Assembly (NCBI GenBank): GCA_902581445.1 | Contig: CACHOG010000005.1 | Span: 1 to 64,000 of the forward strand | Direction of reading: 5' to 3' | Length of the DNA stretch: 64,000 bases | Source: an uncultured Pelagibacteraceae bacterium | Lineage (GTDB): Bacteria; Pseudomonadota; Alphaproteobacteria; Pelagibacterales; Pelagibacteraceae | Shown here: piece by piece, positions 21,363 to 32,138 of the stretch | How the letters are laid out: every line of letters begins with the position of its first letter | How positions within the stretch are numbered: the first letter of the stretch is position 1 | Notes under the pieces: model-generated | Told to the model about the DNA's origin: nothing | Seen by the model: only the letters and a program-made list of their open reading frames with translations | Databases searched by the model: none | Position numbers and translations under genes: made by a program

Positions 21363-23411
21363 ATGAAGTATTTAAAATATTTTTTTCTCACAATCTTTTC
21401 TTTAATAATACTTTCTTTATTGGCTGTAATTTATGATCTTTCATATTATGACCCATCATATGTTAATAGAAGTGCAATTACATTTAGCAAAAAAAACATA
21501 AATAGCAAAAAAATCAGAAAAATTTACAGTTCTATAGAAAAAATCCCATATATTCTAGGCAATCAATTTCTTGATAGTCATAAAAGATTTTGGGAAGTAG
21601 AAGACGAAAACAAAAGAAATAGTTTACCTTCCACTATTGTAATACCTGCAAAAAAAGAAAATTTTAAAAAAGGAACAGAAATTGAAAATATCGAGCGAAA
21701 TTATTCAAATTGGACGAGAAGCCATGGTGGTTATTCTAATTTAAGATTTTCTAATTTAGATTTAATTAATAGATCGAATGTGAAAGATTTAGAAGTTGCA
21801 TGGATATATAAATCTAATGACGTAAAAAAAAGTATACAGGCAAACCCAATTGTCAAAGATGGTTTTATATATTTTCCGACCCCAGGTAATTTTATAGTTT
21901 GTTTAAATGCTGCAACTGGAAAAGTAATATGGAAATATAAAGTTGAAAGAGGATTTCATGCAGCAAAAAGAGGATTGTTATTGTGGAAAGACAAAAAAAA
22001 TAAAATCTTAAGACTTATATTTACTAACGATGATCAATTAATATCATTAAATGCCAAAAATGGTAAACCTATAAAAGATTTTGGAGATAATGGAATTATT
22101 AAAATAGGTTCTTCTCCAACTACACCAACTATTATAGATGAACAAATAGTAATAGGATCAATAATTCCAGCTGTAGAGATTTATGATGTTTATAATGGTG
22201 ATCTTAAATGGAAATATTATCTTAGAAAGATTGATAAAAACTTAGTAAATGCAAGAGACTTTAAAGGAGGCTCTCCATGGGGTGGTATATCGTCAGACAA
22301 CAAAAATGGAATTTTATACTTAACCACTGGTAATGCAGCTCCATATTTTGTTGGAATTCAAAGACCTGGTAAAAATTTATATGCAGACAGCGTAATAGCT
22401 TTTGATGTAAGAAATAAAAAAATTAAATGGTATTTCCAAGAAACTTGCCACGATTTATGGAATAATGATATAGCTGGTCCACCTATCTTAACAACAATAA
22501 ATAAATATGGAAAAAGAATAGATGTTGTTTTAGCAGTTTCAAAAACAGGCAATACTATTATATTGGATAAAAATACTGGAGAACCGGTATTTGATTTTGT
22601 AAAAAAAAAAGCACCAGTTTCAAAATTACCGGGACAAAGAACTTGTGAATACCAACCGTCATTAGAATTGCCTGAACCATTTGCAAGAAATGAATTCAAG
22701 TTAGAACATATAACAAATAAATCAAAAGAGGATAGGGACCATGTTTTAAAACAAGTAAAAGAGTCTAATTACGGCTTTTATCCAACTCATGAAATAGAAA
22801 AATTTACTATATCTTATAATTTATGGGGTGGTGCACAATGGCCTGGTGCATCAGTAGATTCTGATAAAAATATACTTTACGTAACTGCGCATGATATACC
22901 AACTAAGTTTAAAGTCTTTAGTTCATTTGATATTAATAAAAATTTAGAATTAAAAAATAATTTATTAGATATTGGAAAAAACAACAAATTAGATGATCTT
23001 GAGGGTTATCCAGGTATCACTCCTCCCTGGGGAAGTCTGACTGCATTAAACTTAAATAGCGGAAAAATATTATGGCAGGTTCCATTAGGATATTTTGATG
23101 AGTTAAAAAAAAGAGGCATGAAGGATACAGGCACAGCTAATTTTGGGGGAGCAACGGCTACAGCTGGTAATTTAGTATTTGTTGGTGGCACATTAGACAA
23201 ACTTATTAGAGCGTTTGATACACAAACTGGAGAAGAACTTTGGTCATATGAACTACCTTATATAGGGTCTGCACCTCCAACAGTGTATGCTGTTAATGGA
23301 GAACAATTTGTTATAATACCAGCAACGGGTGGAATGAGCTTAGCAAGAATATATCCAGATTTAGTTGAGCAAGGAGATGCTTTTGTTGCTTTCAAATTAA
23401 AAAAGAATTAA
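21363..23411 (+). CDS. membrane-anchored PQQ-dependent (quinoprotein) dehydrogenase, glucose-dehydrogenase-like
   Basis: N-terminal TM; repeated beta-propeller W-motifs (ALNAATGKVIWKYK, AFDTQTGEELWSYELP); GASVDSDKNILYV. Confidence 0.85.
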   Translation: MKYLKYFFLTIFSLIILSLLAVIYDLSYYDPSYVNRSAITFSKKNINSKKIRKIYSSIEKIPYILGNQFLDSHKRFWEVEDENKRNSLPSTIVIPAKKENFKKGTEIENIERNYSNWTRSHGGYSNLRFSNLDLINRSNVKDLEVAWIYKSNDVKKSIQANPIVKDGFIYFPTPGNFIVCLNAATGKVIWKYKVERGFHAAKRGLLLWKDKKNKILRLIFTNDDQLISLNAKNGKPIKDFGDNGIIKIGSSPTTPTIIDEQIVIGSIIPAVEIYDVYNGDLKWKYYLRKIDKNLVNARDFKGGSPWGGISSDNKNGILYLTTGNAAPYFVGIQRPGKNLYADSVIAFDVRNKKIKWYFQETCHDLWNNDIAGPPILTTINKYGKRIDVVLAVSKTGNTIILDKNTGEPVFDFVKKKAPVSKLPGQRTCEYQPSLELPEPFARNEFKLEHITNKSKEDRDHVLKQVKESNYGFYPTHEIEKFTISYNLWGGAQWPGASVDSDKNILYVTAHDIPTKFKVFSSFDINKNLELKNNLLDIGKNNKLDDLEGYPGITPPWGSLTALNLNSGKILWQVPLGYFDELKKRGMKDTGTANFGGATATAGNLVFVGGTLDKLIRAFDTQTGEELWSYELPYIGSAPPTVYAVNGEQFVIIPATGGMSLARIYPDLVEQGDAFVAFKLKKN

Positions 23412-23487
23412 TGGCTCCTCGGGCAGGACTCGAACCTGCGACCAATTGATTAACAGTCAACTGCTCTACCAACTGAGCTACCGAGGA
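23412..23487 (-). tRNA. tRNA-Asn (anticodon GTT), CCA encoded
   Basis: Reverse complement TCCTCGGTAGCTCAGTTGGTAGAGCAGTTGACTGTTAATCAATTGGTCGCAGGTTCGAGTCCTGCCCGAGGAGCCA. Confidence 0.97.
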
Positions 23488-23537
23488 ATGTAAAGTTCAG
23501 AATTTACTTTTTTTTAAATGTAAAACAACTACTTTTT

Positions 23538-23611
23538 TGGAGGTAACGCCCGGAATCGAACCGGGATACAAGGATTTGCAATCCTCTGCGTAACCATTCC
23601 GCCACGTTACC
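23538..23611 (-). tRNA. tRNA-Cys (anticodon GCA), CCA encoded
   Basis: Reverse complement GGTAACGTGGCGGAATGGTTACGCAGAGGATTGCAAATCCTTGTATCCCGGTTCGATTCCGGGCGTTACCTCCA; U discriminator. Confidence 0.96.
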
Positions 23612-23725
23612 ATTATTCGTTAAAAAATAATTTATACTATGCTTATAGTAAATAGGCCCTCAAATTCAATCTTAATTTGAATATTGTTAATTACGTTTAT
23701 TAAATTATAAACTATAAATCAGCAT

Positions 23726-26344
23726 ATGAGCTCAGATAAATATATTCATAATCATGTAGAAAATAAAATATACAATTATTGGGAAAAGAAAAACCTATTT
23801 AAGCCAAAAAAAAATAAAAAACATTTTTCGATAGTTATACCTCCTCCAAATGTTACAGGAAGTCTACATATGGGGCATGCATTAAATAATACAATTCAGG
23901 ATTTACTAACAAGATTTCATAGAATGAATAATTATGAAACTTTATGGCAACCAGGAACTGATCATGCTGGTATTGCCACACAGGCTTTGGTGGAGAGAAA
24001 ATTAGAAAAAGAAAATATTAATAAGCAAGATTTAGGAAGAGAAGAATTTATAAATAAAGTATGGGAATGGAAAAATGAATACGGAGACATAATAATTAAT
24101 CAGTTAAAAAAATTGGGATGTTCTTGCGATTGGTCAAGAAACGCTTTTACCATGGATGAAAATCTTTCCAAATCTGTAATAAAAGTTTTTGTAGAGATGT
24201 ACAATAAAGGTCTAATTTATAAATCAAGAAAATTAGTAAATTGGGATACAGTTTTAAAAACAGCAATTTCAGATCTAGAGGTTGATCAAAGAGAAGTAAA
24301 TTCAAAATTATACTATATAAAATATCCAATAGAAAATTCTGAAGATTTTATTACTATAGCAACAACTCGTCCTGAAACAATGTTGGGAGATAGCGCTGTA
24401 GCAGTGCACCCTAAAGATAAAAGATTTAAAAAGTATTTAGGAAAAAATGTAATTTTACCGCTTTCTAATAGGAAAGTTAAAATTATTGCTGATGAGTATG
24501 CAGATCCAGAACAAGGCACAGGTGCTGTAAAAATTACTCCTGCTCATGACTTTAATGATTACGATGTAGGAAAAAGAAACAAATTAGAGATTATTAATAT
24601 TTTTACAGATGATGGAAAAATTAATCACAATGCGCCAACAAATTATCAAGGTTTAGATAGATTTGAAGCAAGAAAAAGAATCTTAAATGACTTAGGCGAC
24701 TTATTTGTTAAAGAGGAAAATATAAAAAATAAAGTTCCTTACGGTGATAGATCAAATTCTATAATCGAACCCTATCTCACTGATCAATGGTTTGCGGATG
24801 CTAAAAAATTATCTGTTAAAGCAAAAAAAATTGTTAAAAACAAAAAAACAAATTTTTTTCCAACAAACTGGTCAAAGACGTATTTTCAATGGATGAATAA
24901 CATTGAGCCTTGGTGTATTTCGAGACAATTATGGTGGGGACACCAGATACCTGCTTGGTACACACCTGATAATAAAATTATAGTTGCATCTGACGAAGAT
25001 GAAGCAATAAAAATTGCAAAAAAAAAATATAAAAAAAATGTTGAATTAAAAAGAGATCCTGATGTACTTGATACATGGTTTTCATCTGGACTTTGGGCTT
25101 TCGCTACACTTGGATGGCCAAAAAAAAATGATTATCTAAAAAAATTTTATCCAACATCTGTATTGGTAACGGGGTTTGATATTATTTTCTTTTGGGTTGC
25201 TAGAATGATTATGTTTGGAATGGAATTTCTTAATAAGGAACCTTTTAAAGATATATATGTCCACGCTCTTGTTAGAGATGAAAAAGGTCAAAAAATGTCT
25301 AAGTCAAAAGGTAATGTTATTGATCCTTTAGAGCTTATAGAAAAATATAGTGCAGATGCTTTACGTTTTACTCTTTTATCAATGGCTTCACCGGGTAGAG
25401 ATGTTAAATTGTCTGAAGATAGAGTTAAAGGTAATAGAAATTTTTTAAATAAACTTTGGAATGTAAATAACTTTTTAATTCACAACAAATGTGAACTTAA
25501 AAATGTTAAAAAATCACCAAAAGCAAAACTAAACATAAATAGATGGATTTATGGTGAATTGATCAAAACAAAGCAATTAATCGAAAAAAATATAAAAGAT
25601 TATAGATTTGATGAAGCTTCTCGTAATGTATATCAATTTGTATGGCATTCATATTGTGATTGGTATTTGGAATTAAGCAAAACCATCTTCAGTTCAGATA
25701 AAAAAACAGACATCAAAGAAACAAAAGAAATGGCTAGTTTTGTATTTAAAGAAATATTGATCTTACTTCATCCATTTATACCATTTATTACAGAGGAAAT
25801 TTGGCTGAAAAACAAATTAGATAATAATAGCAAAAATTATCTTATGTATTCAAATTGGATTACTGATAAATCAAAAAAACAAAAATTTGATGATGTTGAA
25901 AAAATTATCAATTTTATTACAGAAATTAGATCCTTTAAAAATGAATTGGGTATTAGCCCTGGATCTTTTATAGATATTTCATTTGCCAAAATAGACAAAA
26001 CAAACAAAACTTTTTTAAATAAAAACAGTACAGTTGTAAAAAAACTTGGACGTATTTCAAATTTTCTTGAAAAAGATAAGAGCCACCCCTCAGCTTCGAT
26101 GATAATTAAAGGGAATGTTTTTAAACTTTATTTTGAGGAAAATATAGACTTAAATTTAATAAAGCAAAATCTTATTGCTAAACAAGCAAAATATCAGGGA
26201 GAAATAGATAAAATAAGTTCTAGATTAAGTAACAAAGATTTTGTCAAACGAGCACCGAAACATATTGTTCATCAAGAAAAAAGTAATTATAATAATTTAC
26301 AAAATGATGTTAAAAAACTATCATTAACTATAAAAAATCTTTAA
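23726..26344 (+). CDS. valS: valyl-tRNA synthetase
   Basis: [34 protein letters not shown]-terminal coiled coil. Confidence 0.99.
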   Translation: MSSDKYIHNHVENKIYNYWEKKNLFKPKKNKKHFSIVIPPPNVTGSLHMGHALNNTIQDLLTRFHRMNNYETLWQPGTDHAGIATQALVERKLEKENINKQDLGREEFINKVWEWKNEYGDIIINQLKKLGCSCDWSRNAFTMDENLSKSVIKVFVEMYNKGLIYKSRKLVNWDTVLKTAISDLEVDQREVNSKLYYIKYPIENSEDFITIATTRPETMLGDSAVAVHPKDKRFKKYLGKNVILPLSNRKVKIIADEYADPEQGTGAVKITPAHDFNDYDVGKRNKLEIINIFTDDGKINHNAPTNYQGLDRFEARKRILNDLGDLFVKEENIKNKVPYGDRSNSIIEPYLTDQWFADAKKLSVKAKKIVKNKKTNFFPTNWSKTYFQWMNNIEPWCISRQLWWGHQIPAWYTPDNKIIVASDEDEAIKIAKKKYKKNVELKRDPDVLDTWFSSGLWAFATLGWPKKNDYLKKFYPTSVLVTGFDIIFFWVARMIMFGMEFLNKEPFKDIYVHALVRDEKGQKMSKSKGNVIDPLELIEKYSADALRFTLLSMASPGRDVKLSEDRVKGNRNFLNKLWNVNNFLIHNKCELKNVKKSPKAKLNINRWIYGELIKTKQLIEKNIKDYRFDEASRNVYQFVWHSYCDWYLELSKTIFSSDKKTDIKETKEMASFVFKEILILLHPFIPFITEEIWLKNKLDNNSKNYLMYSNWITDKSKKQKFDDVEKIINFITEIRSFKNELGISPGSFIDISFAKIDKTNKTFLNKNSTVVKKLGRISNFLEKDKSHPSASMIIKGNVFKLYFEENIDLNLIKQNLIAKQAKYQGEIDKISSRLSNKDFVKRAPKHIVHQEKSNYNNLQNDVKKLSLTIKNL

Positions 26345-28062
26345 TGCCAAAATTTAATAAAAAAAAATTACCTAGTCGTCACACATCAGTAGGTCCTGAC
26401 AAAGCACCACAAAGATCATTTTATTATGCAATGGATTTAACTGAAAAAGATGTTGCAAAACCTTTTGTTGGTGTTGTTTCAACATGGAACGAGGCAGCTC
26501 CTTGTAACATTGCTTTAATGAGACAAGCACAGTCGGTTAAAAAAGGAGTTCATCAAGCTGGTGGAACGCCAAGAGAATTTTGTACTATCACCGTAACAGA
26601 TGGTATAGCAATGGGGCACGAGGGTATGAAGTCTTCATTGATATCAAGAGACGTAATTGCCGATTCTACTGAGTTAACTGTTAGAGGACATTGTTACGAT
26701 GCACTAGTCGGTGTAGCAGGTTGTGATAAGTCATTACCTGGTTTGATGATGGCCATGGTTCGTTTGAATGTACCAAGTGTATTTATTTATGGTGGATCTA
26801 TATTGCCAGGTAGATTTAATGGGAAAGATGTAACTGTAGTTGATGTTTTTGAAGGTGTTGGAAAATACTCTTCAGGAAAAATGTCTGCAAATGCATTAAG
26901 AAAATTAGAACTTAAAGCTTGTCCAAGTGCTGGTGCTTGTGGCGGTCAATTTACTGCAAATACTATGGCATGTGTCTCAGAAGCAATTGGTTTAGCTTTA
27001 CCTTATTCTGCAGGAACTCCAGCACCATATACCCAAAGAGATTCTTACGCTTTAAAAAGTGGAAAAGCAGTAATGAGTTTATTAGAAAAAAAAATTAGAC
27101 CAAGAGACATTGTTACAAAAAAATCTTTAGAAAATGCAGCCACTATTGTTGCTGCAACAGGTGGATCTACTAATGCTGCATTACATTTACCAGCACTTGC
27201 AAATGAAGCTGGAATTAAATTTGATTTAATGGATGTTGCAAGAATTTTTAAAAAAACACCTTATCTAGCTGATCTTAAACCTGGTGGAAAGTATGTAGCA
27301 AAAGATATGTGGAAGGCAGGTGGTGTTCCAATGTTATTGAAAACACTTTTAGATGGTGGATACATCCATGGTGATTGCATGACTGTTACAGGTAAAACTA
27401 TGAGACAAAATTTAAAAAATGTTAAGTTTAATAAAAATCAAAAAGTTATGAGAACATACAATCAACCATTATCACCAGATGGTGGTGTGGTCGGTTTAAA
27501 AGGAAATTTAGCACCCGATGGAGCTATTGTTAAAGTAGCTGGTTTAAAAAGATTACAATTTACTGGTAAGGCAAGATGTTTTGATACAGAAGAAGCTGCT
27601 TACAAAGCTGTTAAAAATAAAAAGTATAAAGATGGTGATATCATTATAATTAGATACGAAGGTCCTAAAGGTGGCCCAGGTATGAGAGAAATGCTTCAAA
27701 CTACAGGAGCTATATACGGACAAGGGAAGGGTGAAAAAGTTGCGCTAATTACAGATGGAAGATTTTCAGGAGCAACAAGAGGATTTTGTATTGGACATGT
27801 TGGGCCAGAAGCATCAGTTGGAGGACCAATAGCTTTATTAAGGAATGGAGATATTATTGATCTAGATGCTAAGAAAGGAACAATAAATGTTCGTTTGTCT
27901 AAAAAAGAATTAGCAAAAAGAAGAAAAAAATGGAAACCAAAGAAGATTAATTTTGGTAATGGAACACTTTGGAAGTACGCACAAACTGTTGGACCTGCAT
28001 ACCTTGGGGCGCCTACACATCCAGGTGCAAAAGAAGAAGTCAGGACATACGCAGATATTTAA
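26344..28062 (+). CDS. ilvD: dihydroxy-acid dehydratase
   Basis: [55 protein letters not shown]. Confidence 0.99.
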   Translation: MPKFNKKKLPSRHTSVGPDKAPQRSFYYAMDLTEKDVAKPFVGVVSTWNEAAPCNIALMRQAQSVKKGVHQAGGTPREFCTITVTDGIAMGHEGMKSSLISRDVIADSTELTVRGHCYDALVGVAGCDKSLPGLMMAMVRLNVPSVFIYGGSILPGRFNGKDVTVVDVFEGVGKYSSGKMSANALRKLELKACPSAGACGGQFTANTMACVSEAIGLALPYSAGTPAPYTQRDSYALKSGKAVMSLLEKKIRPRDIVTKKSLENAATIVAATGGSTNAALHLPALANEAGIKFDLMDVARIFKKTPYLADLKPGGKYVAKDMWKAGGVPMLLKTLLDGGYIHGDCMTVTGKTMRQNLKNVKFNKNQKVMRTYNQPLSPDGGVVGLKGNLAPDGAIVKVAGLKRLQFTGKARCFDTEEAAYKAVKNKKYKDGDIIIIRYEGPKGGPGMREMLQTTGAIYGQGKGEKVALITDGRFSGATRGFCIGHVGPEASVGGPIALLRNGDIIDLDAKKGTINVRLSKKELAKRRKKWKPKKINFGNGTLWKYAQTVGPAYLGAPTHPGAKEEVRTYADI

Positions 28063-29267
28063 TGAAAATAAGACCTGTTATTTTATGTGGTGGAGCTGGT
28101 ACTAGGCTCTGGCCCAAAGGATCAAAACATCAAGCAAAACAATTTATCGATTTTGGTGGTTGGACACTAATTAACAAAACTTTTGAGAGAATTAAAAATA
28201 ATATCTACGATTATCCCATCATCAGCACAAATGCTAAGTATATTAAAGAAGTTAAAAAGGCTTTAAAAAAAAGTAAAATAAAAAAATTTAAGATTGTTTT
28301 AGAACCGGCAAAAAAAAATACAGCCCCAGCTATATTAACTTCGGCACTAATAAAAGACATCCCAAATAGTCAGCCTTTAATGTATTTTACTGCAGATCAC
28401 TTAATTGAAAATCCAAATAAATTAAATAAAGAAATAAACAAAAATAAATCTAATCTTGATAATAAAAATGTATTTATTTTTGGTATTAAACCAACTAACC
28501 CATCTAGCGAATACGGATATTTTTTAACCAAAAAAGATAAAAGAAATATCAATAAAGTCACAAGATTTATTGAAAAACCAAAGCCTACAAAAGCAAAGCA
28601 AGTTATTAAAAAAAAGGGATACTGGAATTCTGGCATGTTTTTTTTAAGAAAAGACTCAATCATTAATAATTTTAAAAAGTTTCAACCAAAAACTTACAAA
28701 AATTGTTTAGCATCAGTTCATAAGTCAAAATATCGAAATAACATATATTATCTAAATAAATCTTCATTCATTAAGTCAATTGAAAAATCTTTTGATTATG
28801 CAATTTTAGAAAAAACAAAAAATATAAATGCGATTAAATTGGATATTCCATGGTCTGATTTAGGTAGCTGGAAAGAAATCTGTAAAATGTATGGAAAAAA
28901 CAAATCTAAATATTTTAAAAAGAAAAATGTTTTTTATAGACCATGGGGTAGCTATACAAATTTATATAATGGTAAAAATTTTTTAATAAAGGAATTGTAT
29001 GTTAAATCTAAAGGTATCTTAAGTCTTCAAAAGCATTTTCATAGATCAGAACACTGGCTAGTTACTCAAGGAAAACCTAAAATAACATTAAATAAAAAGG
29101 TATTTTATAAAAAAGTAAATGAAGCTACATTCATTCCACTAGGGGCCATGCATAGAATTGAAAATCCTTTTAAAAAGCCTGTTAAAATTATTGAAGCGCA
29201 ACTTGGTTCAATATTAAAGGAAACCGATATTGTGAGATACCAAGATATTTATGGTAGAATAAAATAA
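28062..29267 (+). CDS. manC: mannose-1-phosphate guanylyltransferase (with C-terminal cupin/isomerase-like domain)
   Basis: RPVILCGGAGTRLWP, FTADHLIE, RFIEKP, RPWGSYTNL...LSLQKHFHRSEHW; ATG at 28062 overlapping the ilvD stop. Confidence 0.93.
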   Translation: MKIRPVILCGGAGTRLWPKGSKHQAKQFIDFGGWTLINKTFERIKNNIYDYPIISTNAKYIKEVKKALKKSKIKKFKIVLEPAKKNTAPAILTSALIKDIPNSQPLMYFTADHLIENPNKLNKEINKNKSNLDNKNVFIFGIKPTNPSSEYGYFLTKKDKRNINKVTRFIEKPKPTKAKQVIKKKGYWNSGMFFLRKDSIINNFKKFQPKTYKNCLASVHKSKYRNNIYYLNKSSFIKSIEKSFDYAILEKTKNINAIKLDIPWSDLGSWKEICKMYGKNKSKYFKKKNVFYRPWGSYTNLYNGKNFLIKELYVKSKGILSLQKHFHRSEHWLVTQGKPKITLNKKVFYKKVNEATFIPLGAMHRIENPFKKPVKIIEAQLGSILKETDIVRYQDIYGRIK

Positions 29268-30152
29268 TTATTTTACAAGAAAATTCATTTTTTTATTTGA
29301 CTGATTTAAATGAATTTTTTTATATGAACCAAAATTATCCCCGTCAATTTGAACAGGTATTAAATCATTTCCTTCAATAGTGATATTTTGAGAATAAGTA
29401 GTAATAACATTTTTGTTTTTACTTAAGTCGCCATTAAGGATTATTAAAAATATGGAATATAATAAATTGATTCTAGTCAAATCCTTAAATATATAAGTAA
29501 CTAATTTATCTTCAAAAATATTTGTTTTATTTATTTTATGATGGCCAGCGTAATATTTGGTATTTGAGGATAATATCCAGTCTGCTTGATAAAATTGTCC
29601 ATCAAAAGTAACATTTAATTTTTTATTATTCATAAATAAGAAATACTGAAAACCCTTGATGCCGAATATAATTTTACCAAGAATCTTTTTAATTTTTGAA
29701 TTAATTGAATGAACAATTTTTGCATCCCATCCTATACCAGCCATTAAAAAGAAATAACTTTCGTTAATTTTTACAAGATTAGAGGTTTTATAATTGTTTG
29801 AAATCAATACATTAACTATATCATCAACTTTTTTATTCATTGATAATTCAGCTTGAAGTAAATTTGCTGTACCAGCGGGTATATAACCTATGGCAAAATC
29901 GTGTTTAAAGTTAAAATCATTTTTAATTAGTTCATTAATTGCAAAAGATACCGATCCATCGCCACCAGCTATTATTAGTCGATCGTATTTTTTTTGATTA
30001 AAATTTCTAAAAATTTCTTTAGCTTGATTTGTTGTTTTTGTCTCAAAGTAGTCTACAGAATTATTTTCTTTTAACTTAGATAAAACTCTATTTATGAATT
30101 GTGATTTTCTTCCTGAAGAAGAGTTTAGATTATAAATTAAACAATATAACAT
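29268..30152 (-). CDS. diacylglycerol kinase-family lipid kinase (DAGK catalytic domain)
   Basis: NLNSSSGR...DRLIIAGGDGSVSFAINEL...AIGYIPAGTANLLQAEL...IPVQIDGDNFG. Confidence 0.88.
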   Translation of the reverse strand: MLYCLIYNLNSSSGRKSQFINRVLSKLKENNSVDYFETKTTNQAKEIFRNFNQKKYDRLIIAGGDGSVSFAINELIKNDFNFKHDFAIGYIPAGTANLLQAELSMNKKVDDIVNVLISNNYKTSNLVKINESYFFLMAGIGWDAKIVHSINSKIKKILGKIIFGIKGFQYFLFMNNKKLNVTFDGQFYQADWILSSNTKYYAGHHKINKTNIFEDKLVTYIFKDLTRINLLYSIFLIILNGDLSKNKNVITTYSQNITIEGNDLIPVQIDGDNFGSYKKIHLNQSNKKMNFLVK

Positions 30153-30170
30153 AATTATTTCTTAAATAAT

Positions 30171-30189
30171 TTTTAACAAATTTGTAACA
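30171..30189 (+). promoter_or_regulatory. candidate Pho box upstream of the plcP-like gene
   Basis: TTTTAACA-AATT-TGTAACA; exact match to the motif upstream of pstS. Confidence 0.7.
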
Positions 30190-30218
30190 TTTGAATGAGA
30201 TAAGAATTACATGATTCG

Positions 30219-30237
30219 TGTTACAGTTGTGTTAAAA
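30219..30237 (-). promoter_or_regulatory. candidate Pho box oriented toward the DAG-kinase-like gene
   Basis: Minus strand TTTTAACA-CAAC-TGTAACA; exact match to the motif upstream of pstS. Confidence 0.65.
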
Positions 30238-30250
30238 AAAAGATTTTTAA

Positions 30251-31063
30251 ATGCCTAATATATTAAAATATAAGAGTATATTTATTTCTGATTTGCATTT
30301 AGGTACCAAAGGTTGTCAGGCGAATAAAATTTTAGAGTTTTTTAAAAATTCAAGATCTGAAAATCTTTATCTTGTAGGAGACATTATTGATATCTGGGCA
30401 ATGCAAAAAAGTTTTTTTTGGCCTCAAGAACATAATGATGTAATCCAAAAAATTTTAAGAAAAGCAAGACATGGGACTAAAGTGTTCTACATAATGGGTA
30501 ATCATGACGAGATGTTAAGGAAATTTATTCCAATGCATTTTGGTGATATTCATATGTTAAATAGAGTAATTCATGAAACAAATAATGGAAAAAAATATGT
30601 TGTTGTCCATGGTGATGCTTGGGATGGAGTAATGAAACATGCTAAATGGTTATCTAAAATTGGATCAATAGCATATAATTTATTGTTACAATTTAATGTA
30701 ATAATTAACTTTTTTAGAAGGTTGAGAGGAAAAGAATATTGGTCCCTTGCAAAATTTTTAAAGTATAAAGTCAAAAACGCAGTCAAATATATTGGTGAAT
30801 ATGAAAAAACAGTTTCAGATTATGCAAAAAGAAAAAAGTTTGATGGAATAATTTGTGGTCACATCCATCATGCTGAGGATAGAGATTTTAATGGTGTCAA
30901 TTATTTAAATTGTGGAGACTGGGTTGAATCTTGTACTGCATTAGCTGAAAATTATGATGGTAGTTTTGAAATATTATATTGGGATAAAATAAGAGAACAA
31001 TATTTAGACACTAAAGATATAATTAAACCTATTAAAACTGAAGACTTAAAAAAAGCTTCATAG
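30251..31063 (+). CDS. plcP: PlcP-like metallophosphoesterase (often annotated UDP-2,3-diacylglucosamine diphosphatase-like)
   Basis: ISDLHLGTKGC, LVGDIIDIW, MGNHDE, VVHGDAWD, GHIHHAED; next to glycosyltransferase and Pho genes. Confidence 0.8.
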   Translation: MPNILKYKSIFISDLHLGTKGCQANKILEFFKNSRSENLYLVGDIIDIWAMQKSFFWPQEHNDVIQKILRKARHGTKVFYIMGNHDEMLRKFIPMHFGDIHMLNRVIHETNNGKKYVVVHGDAWDGVMKHAKWLSKIGSIAYNLLLQFNVIINFFRRLRGKEYWSLAKFLKYKVKNAVKYIGEYEKTVSDYAKRKKFDGIICGHIHHAEDRDFNGVNYLNCGDWVESCTALAENYDGSFEILYWDKIREQYLDTKDIIKPIKTEDLKKAS

Positions 31064-31066
31064 TTA

Positions 31067-32074
31067 ATGAAAATTTTAATTGCTACAGATGCATATTTTC
31101 CACAAGTAAATGGTGTCGTAAGAACCTTGCATGAAACAGGTAATATCTTAAAAGAACAAGGTCATACTATAGAATATATTACTCCAAATTTATTTTTAAC
31201 CTTTCCGATGCCTAAATATAATGAAATAAGGTTATCTATAAATGTATGGCCAAGAGTTGGTAGTTTAATAAAGAAAATCAAACCTGATGCAATTCATATC
31301 GCTACCGAAGGTCCCATTGGGATTATGGCAAGAAGATATTGTTTAAAAAATAATCTAAAATTTACTACGAGTTTTCATACAAGGTTTGATAAATATCTTA
31401 AACTATACTTTCCAATTATACCTGCAAAATGGGCTGAAAAATTCTTAGCAAACTTTCATAATAAGGCTGAGAGAATTTTAGTAACAACAGAATCTATGAG
31501 AAAAGAATTAATCGATATAGGTATAGATAATAATAAAATGATTACTTGGACCAGAGGGGGAAATCACGGAGCTTTTAAAAAACCTCAAAAAATTAATTTA
31601 CCCCACAAAAGACCAATTTGGATTTATGTTGGAAGAGTTGCTGTTGAGAAAAATATAAGAGCTTTTTTAGAATGTGATTTAGAAGGTACAAAAATAATAA
31701 TAGGAAAAGGACCCGATTTAAAAAAATTAAAAGAGGAATTCCCTAGAGATATATTTTTAGGAGAAAAAACAAATGGTGTACTTGCATCATATTTTGCATC
31801 TTCTGATGTTTTTGTATTCCCTAGTAAAACAGATACATTTGGAATTGTAGTTACTGAGGCTTTAAATTGCGGTACGCCTGTTGCTGCGTATCCCGTTCCA
31901 GGTCCTAAAGATATTTTTGAAGGCTCCAAAATAGATTGTCTAGATAATGATCTTAAAGTTTCAGCTTATAAAGCTTTAAAAGTTAATCGAAATGATTGTC
32001 TTGAATTTGCAAAAAAATTCACATGGGAAGAAACAGCAAAAATATTTTTTAATAATATTTCACCAAATCGTTAG
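31067..32074 (+). CDS. GT4 glycosyltransferase, candidate diacylglycerol glycosyltransferase (Agt-like)
   Basis: MKILIATDAYFPQVNGVVRTL...WIYVGRVAVEKNI...DVFVFPSKTDTFGIVVTEAL; 3 nt after plcP stop. Confidence 0.85.
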   Translation: MKILIATDAYFPQVNGVVRTLHETGNILKEQGHTIEYITPNLFLTFPMPKYNEIRLSINVWPRVGSLIKKIKPDAIHIATEGPIGIMARRYCLKNNLKFTTSFHTRFDKYLKLYFPIIPAKWAEKFLANFHNKAERILVTTESMRKELIDIGIDNNKMITWTRGGNHGAFKKPQKINLPHKRPIWIYVGRVAVEKNIRAFLECDLEGTKIIIGKGPDLKKLKEEFPRDIFLGEKTNGVLASYFASSDVFVFPSKTDTFGIVVTEALNCGTPVAAYPVPGPKDIFEGSKIDCLDNDLKVSAYKALKVNRNDCLEFAKKFTWEETAKIFFNNISPNR

Positions 32075-32138
32075 CTAATTTTTCTTAATTTGTTTGCATT
32101 AAAAAGTGTAATGATGCAAAATTAACCTATCTAAATTT

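Noticed and set aside
27969-28061. Extended N-terminus of the manC ORF
   Set aside because: It overlaps ilvD coding sequence; the conserved start [18 protein letters not shown] begins at 28062.
32075-32138. GTGTAATG upstream of phoR as a fourth Pho box
   Set aside because: Only one half-site resembles the motif; the partner half-site at the right spacing is missing.
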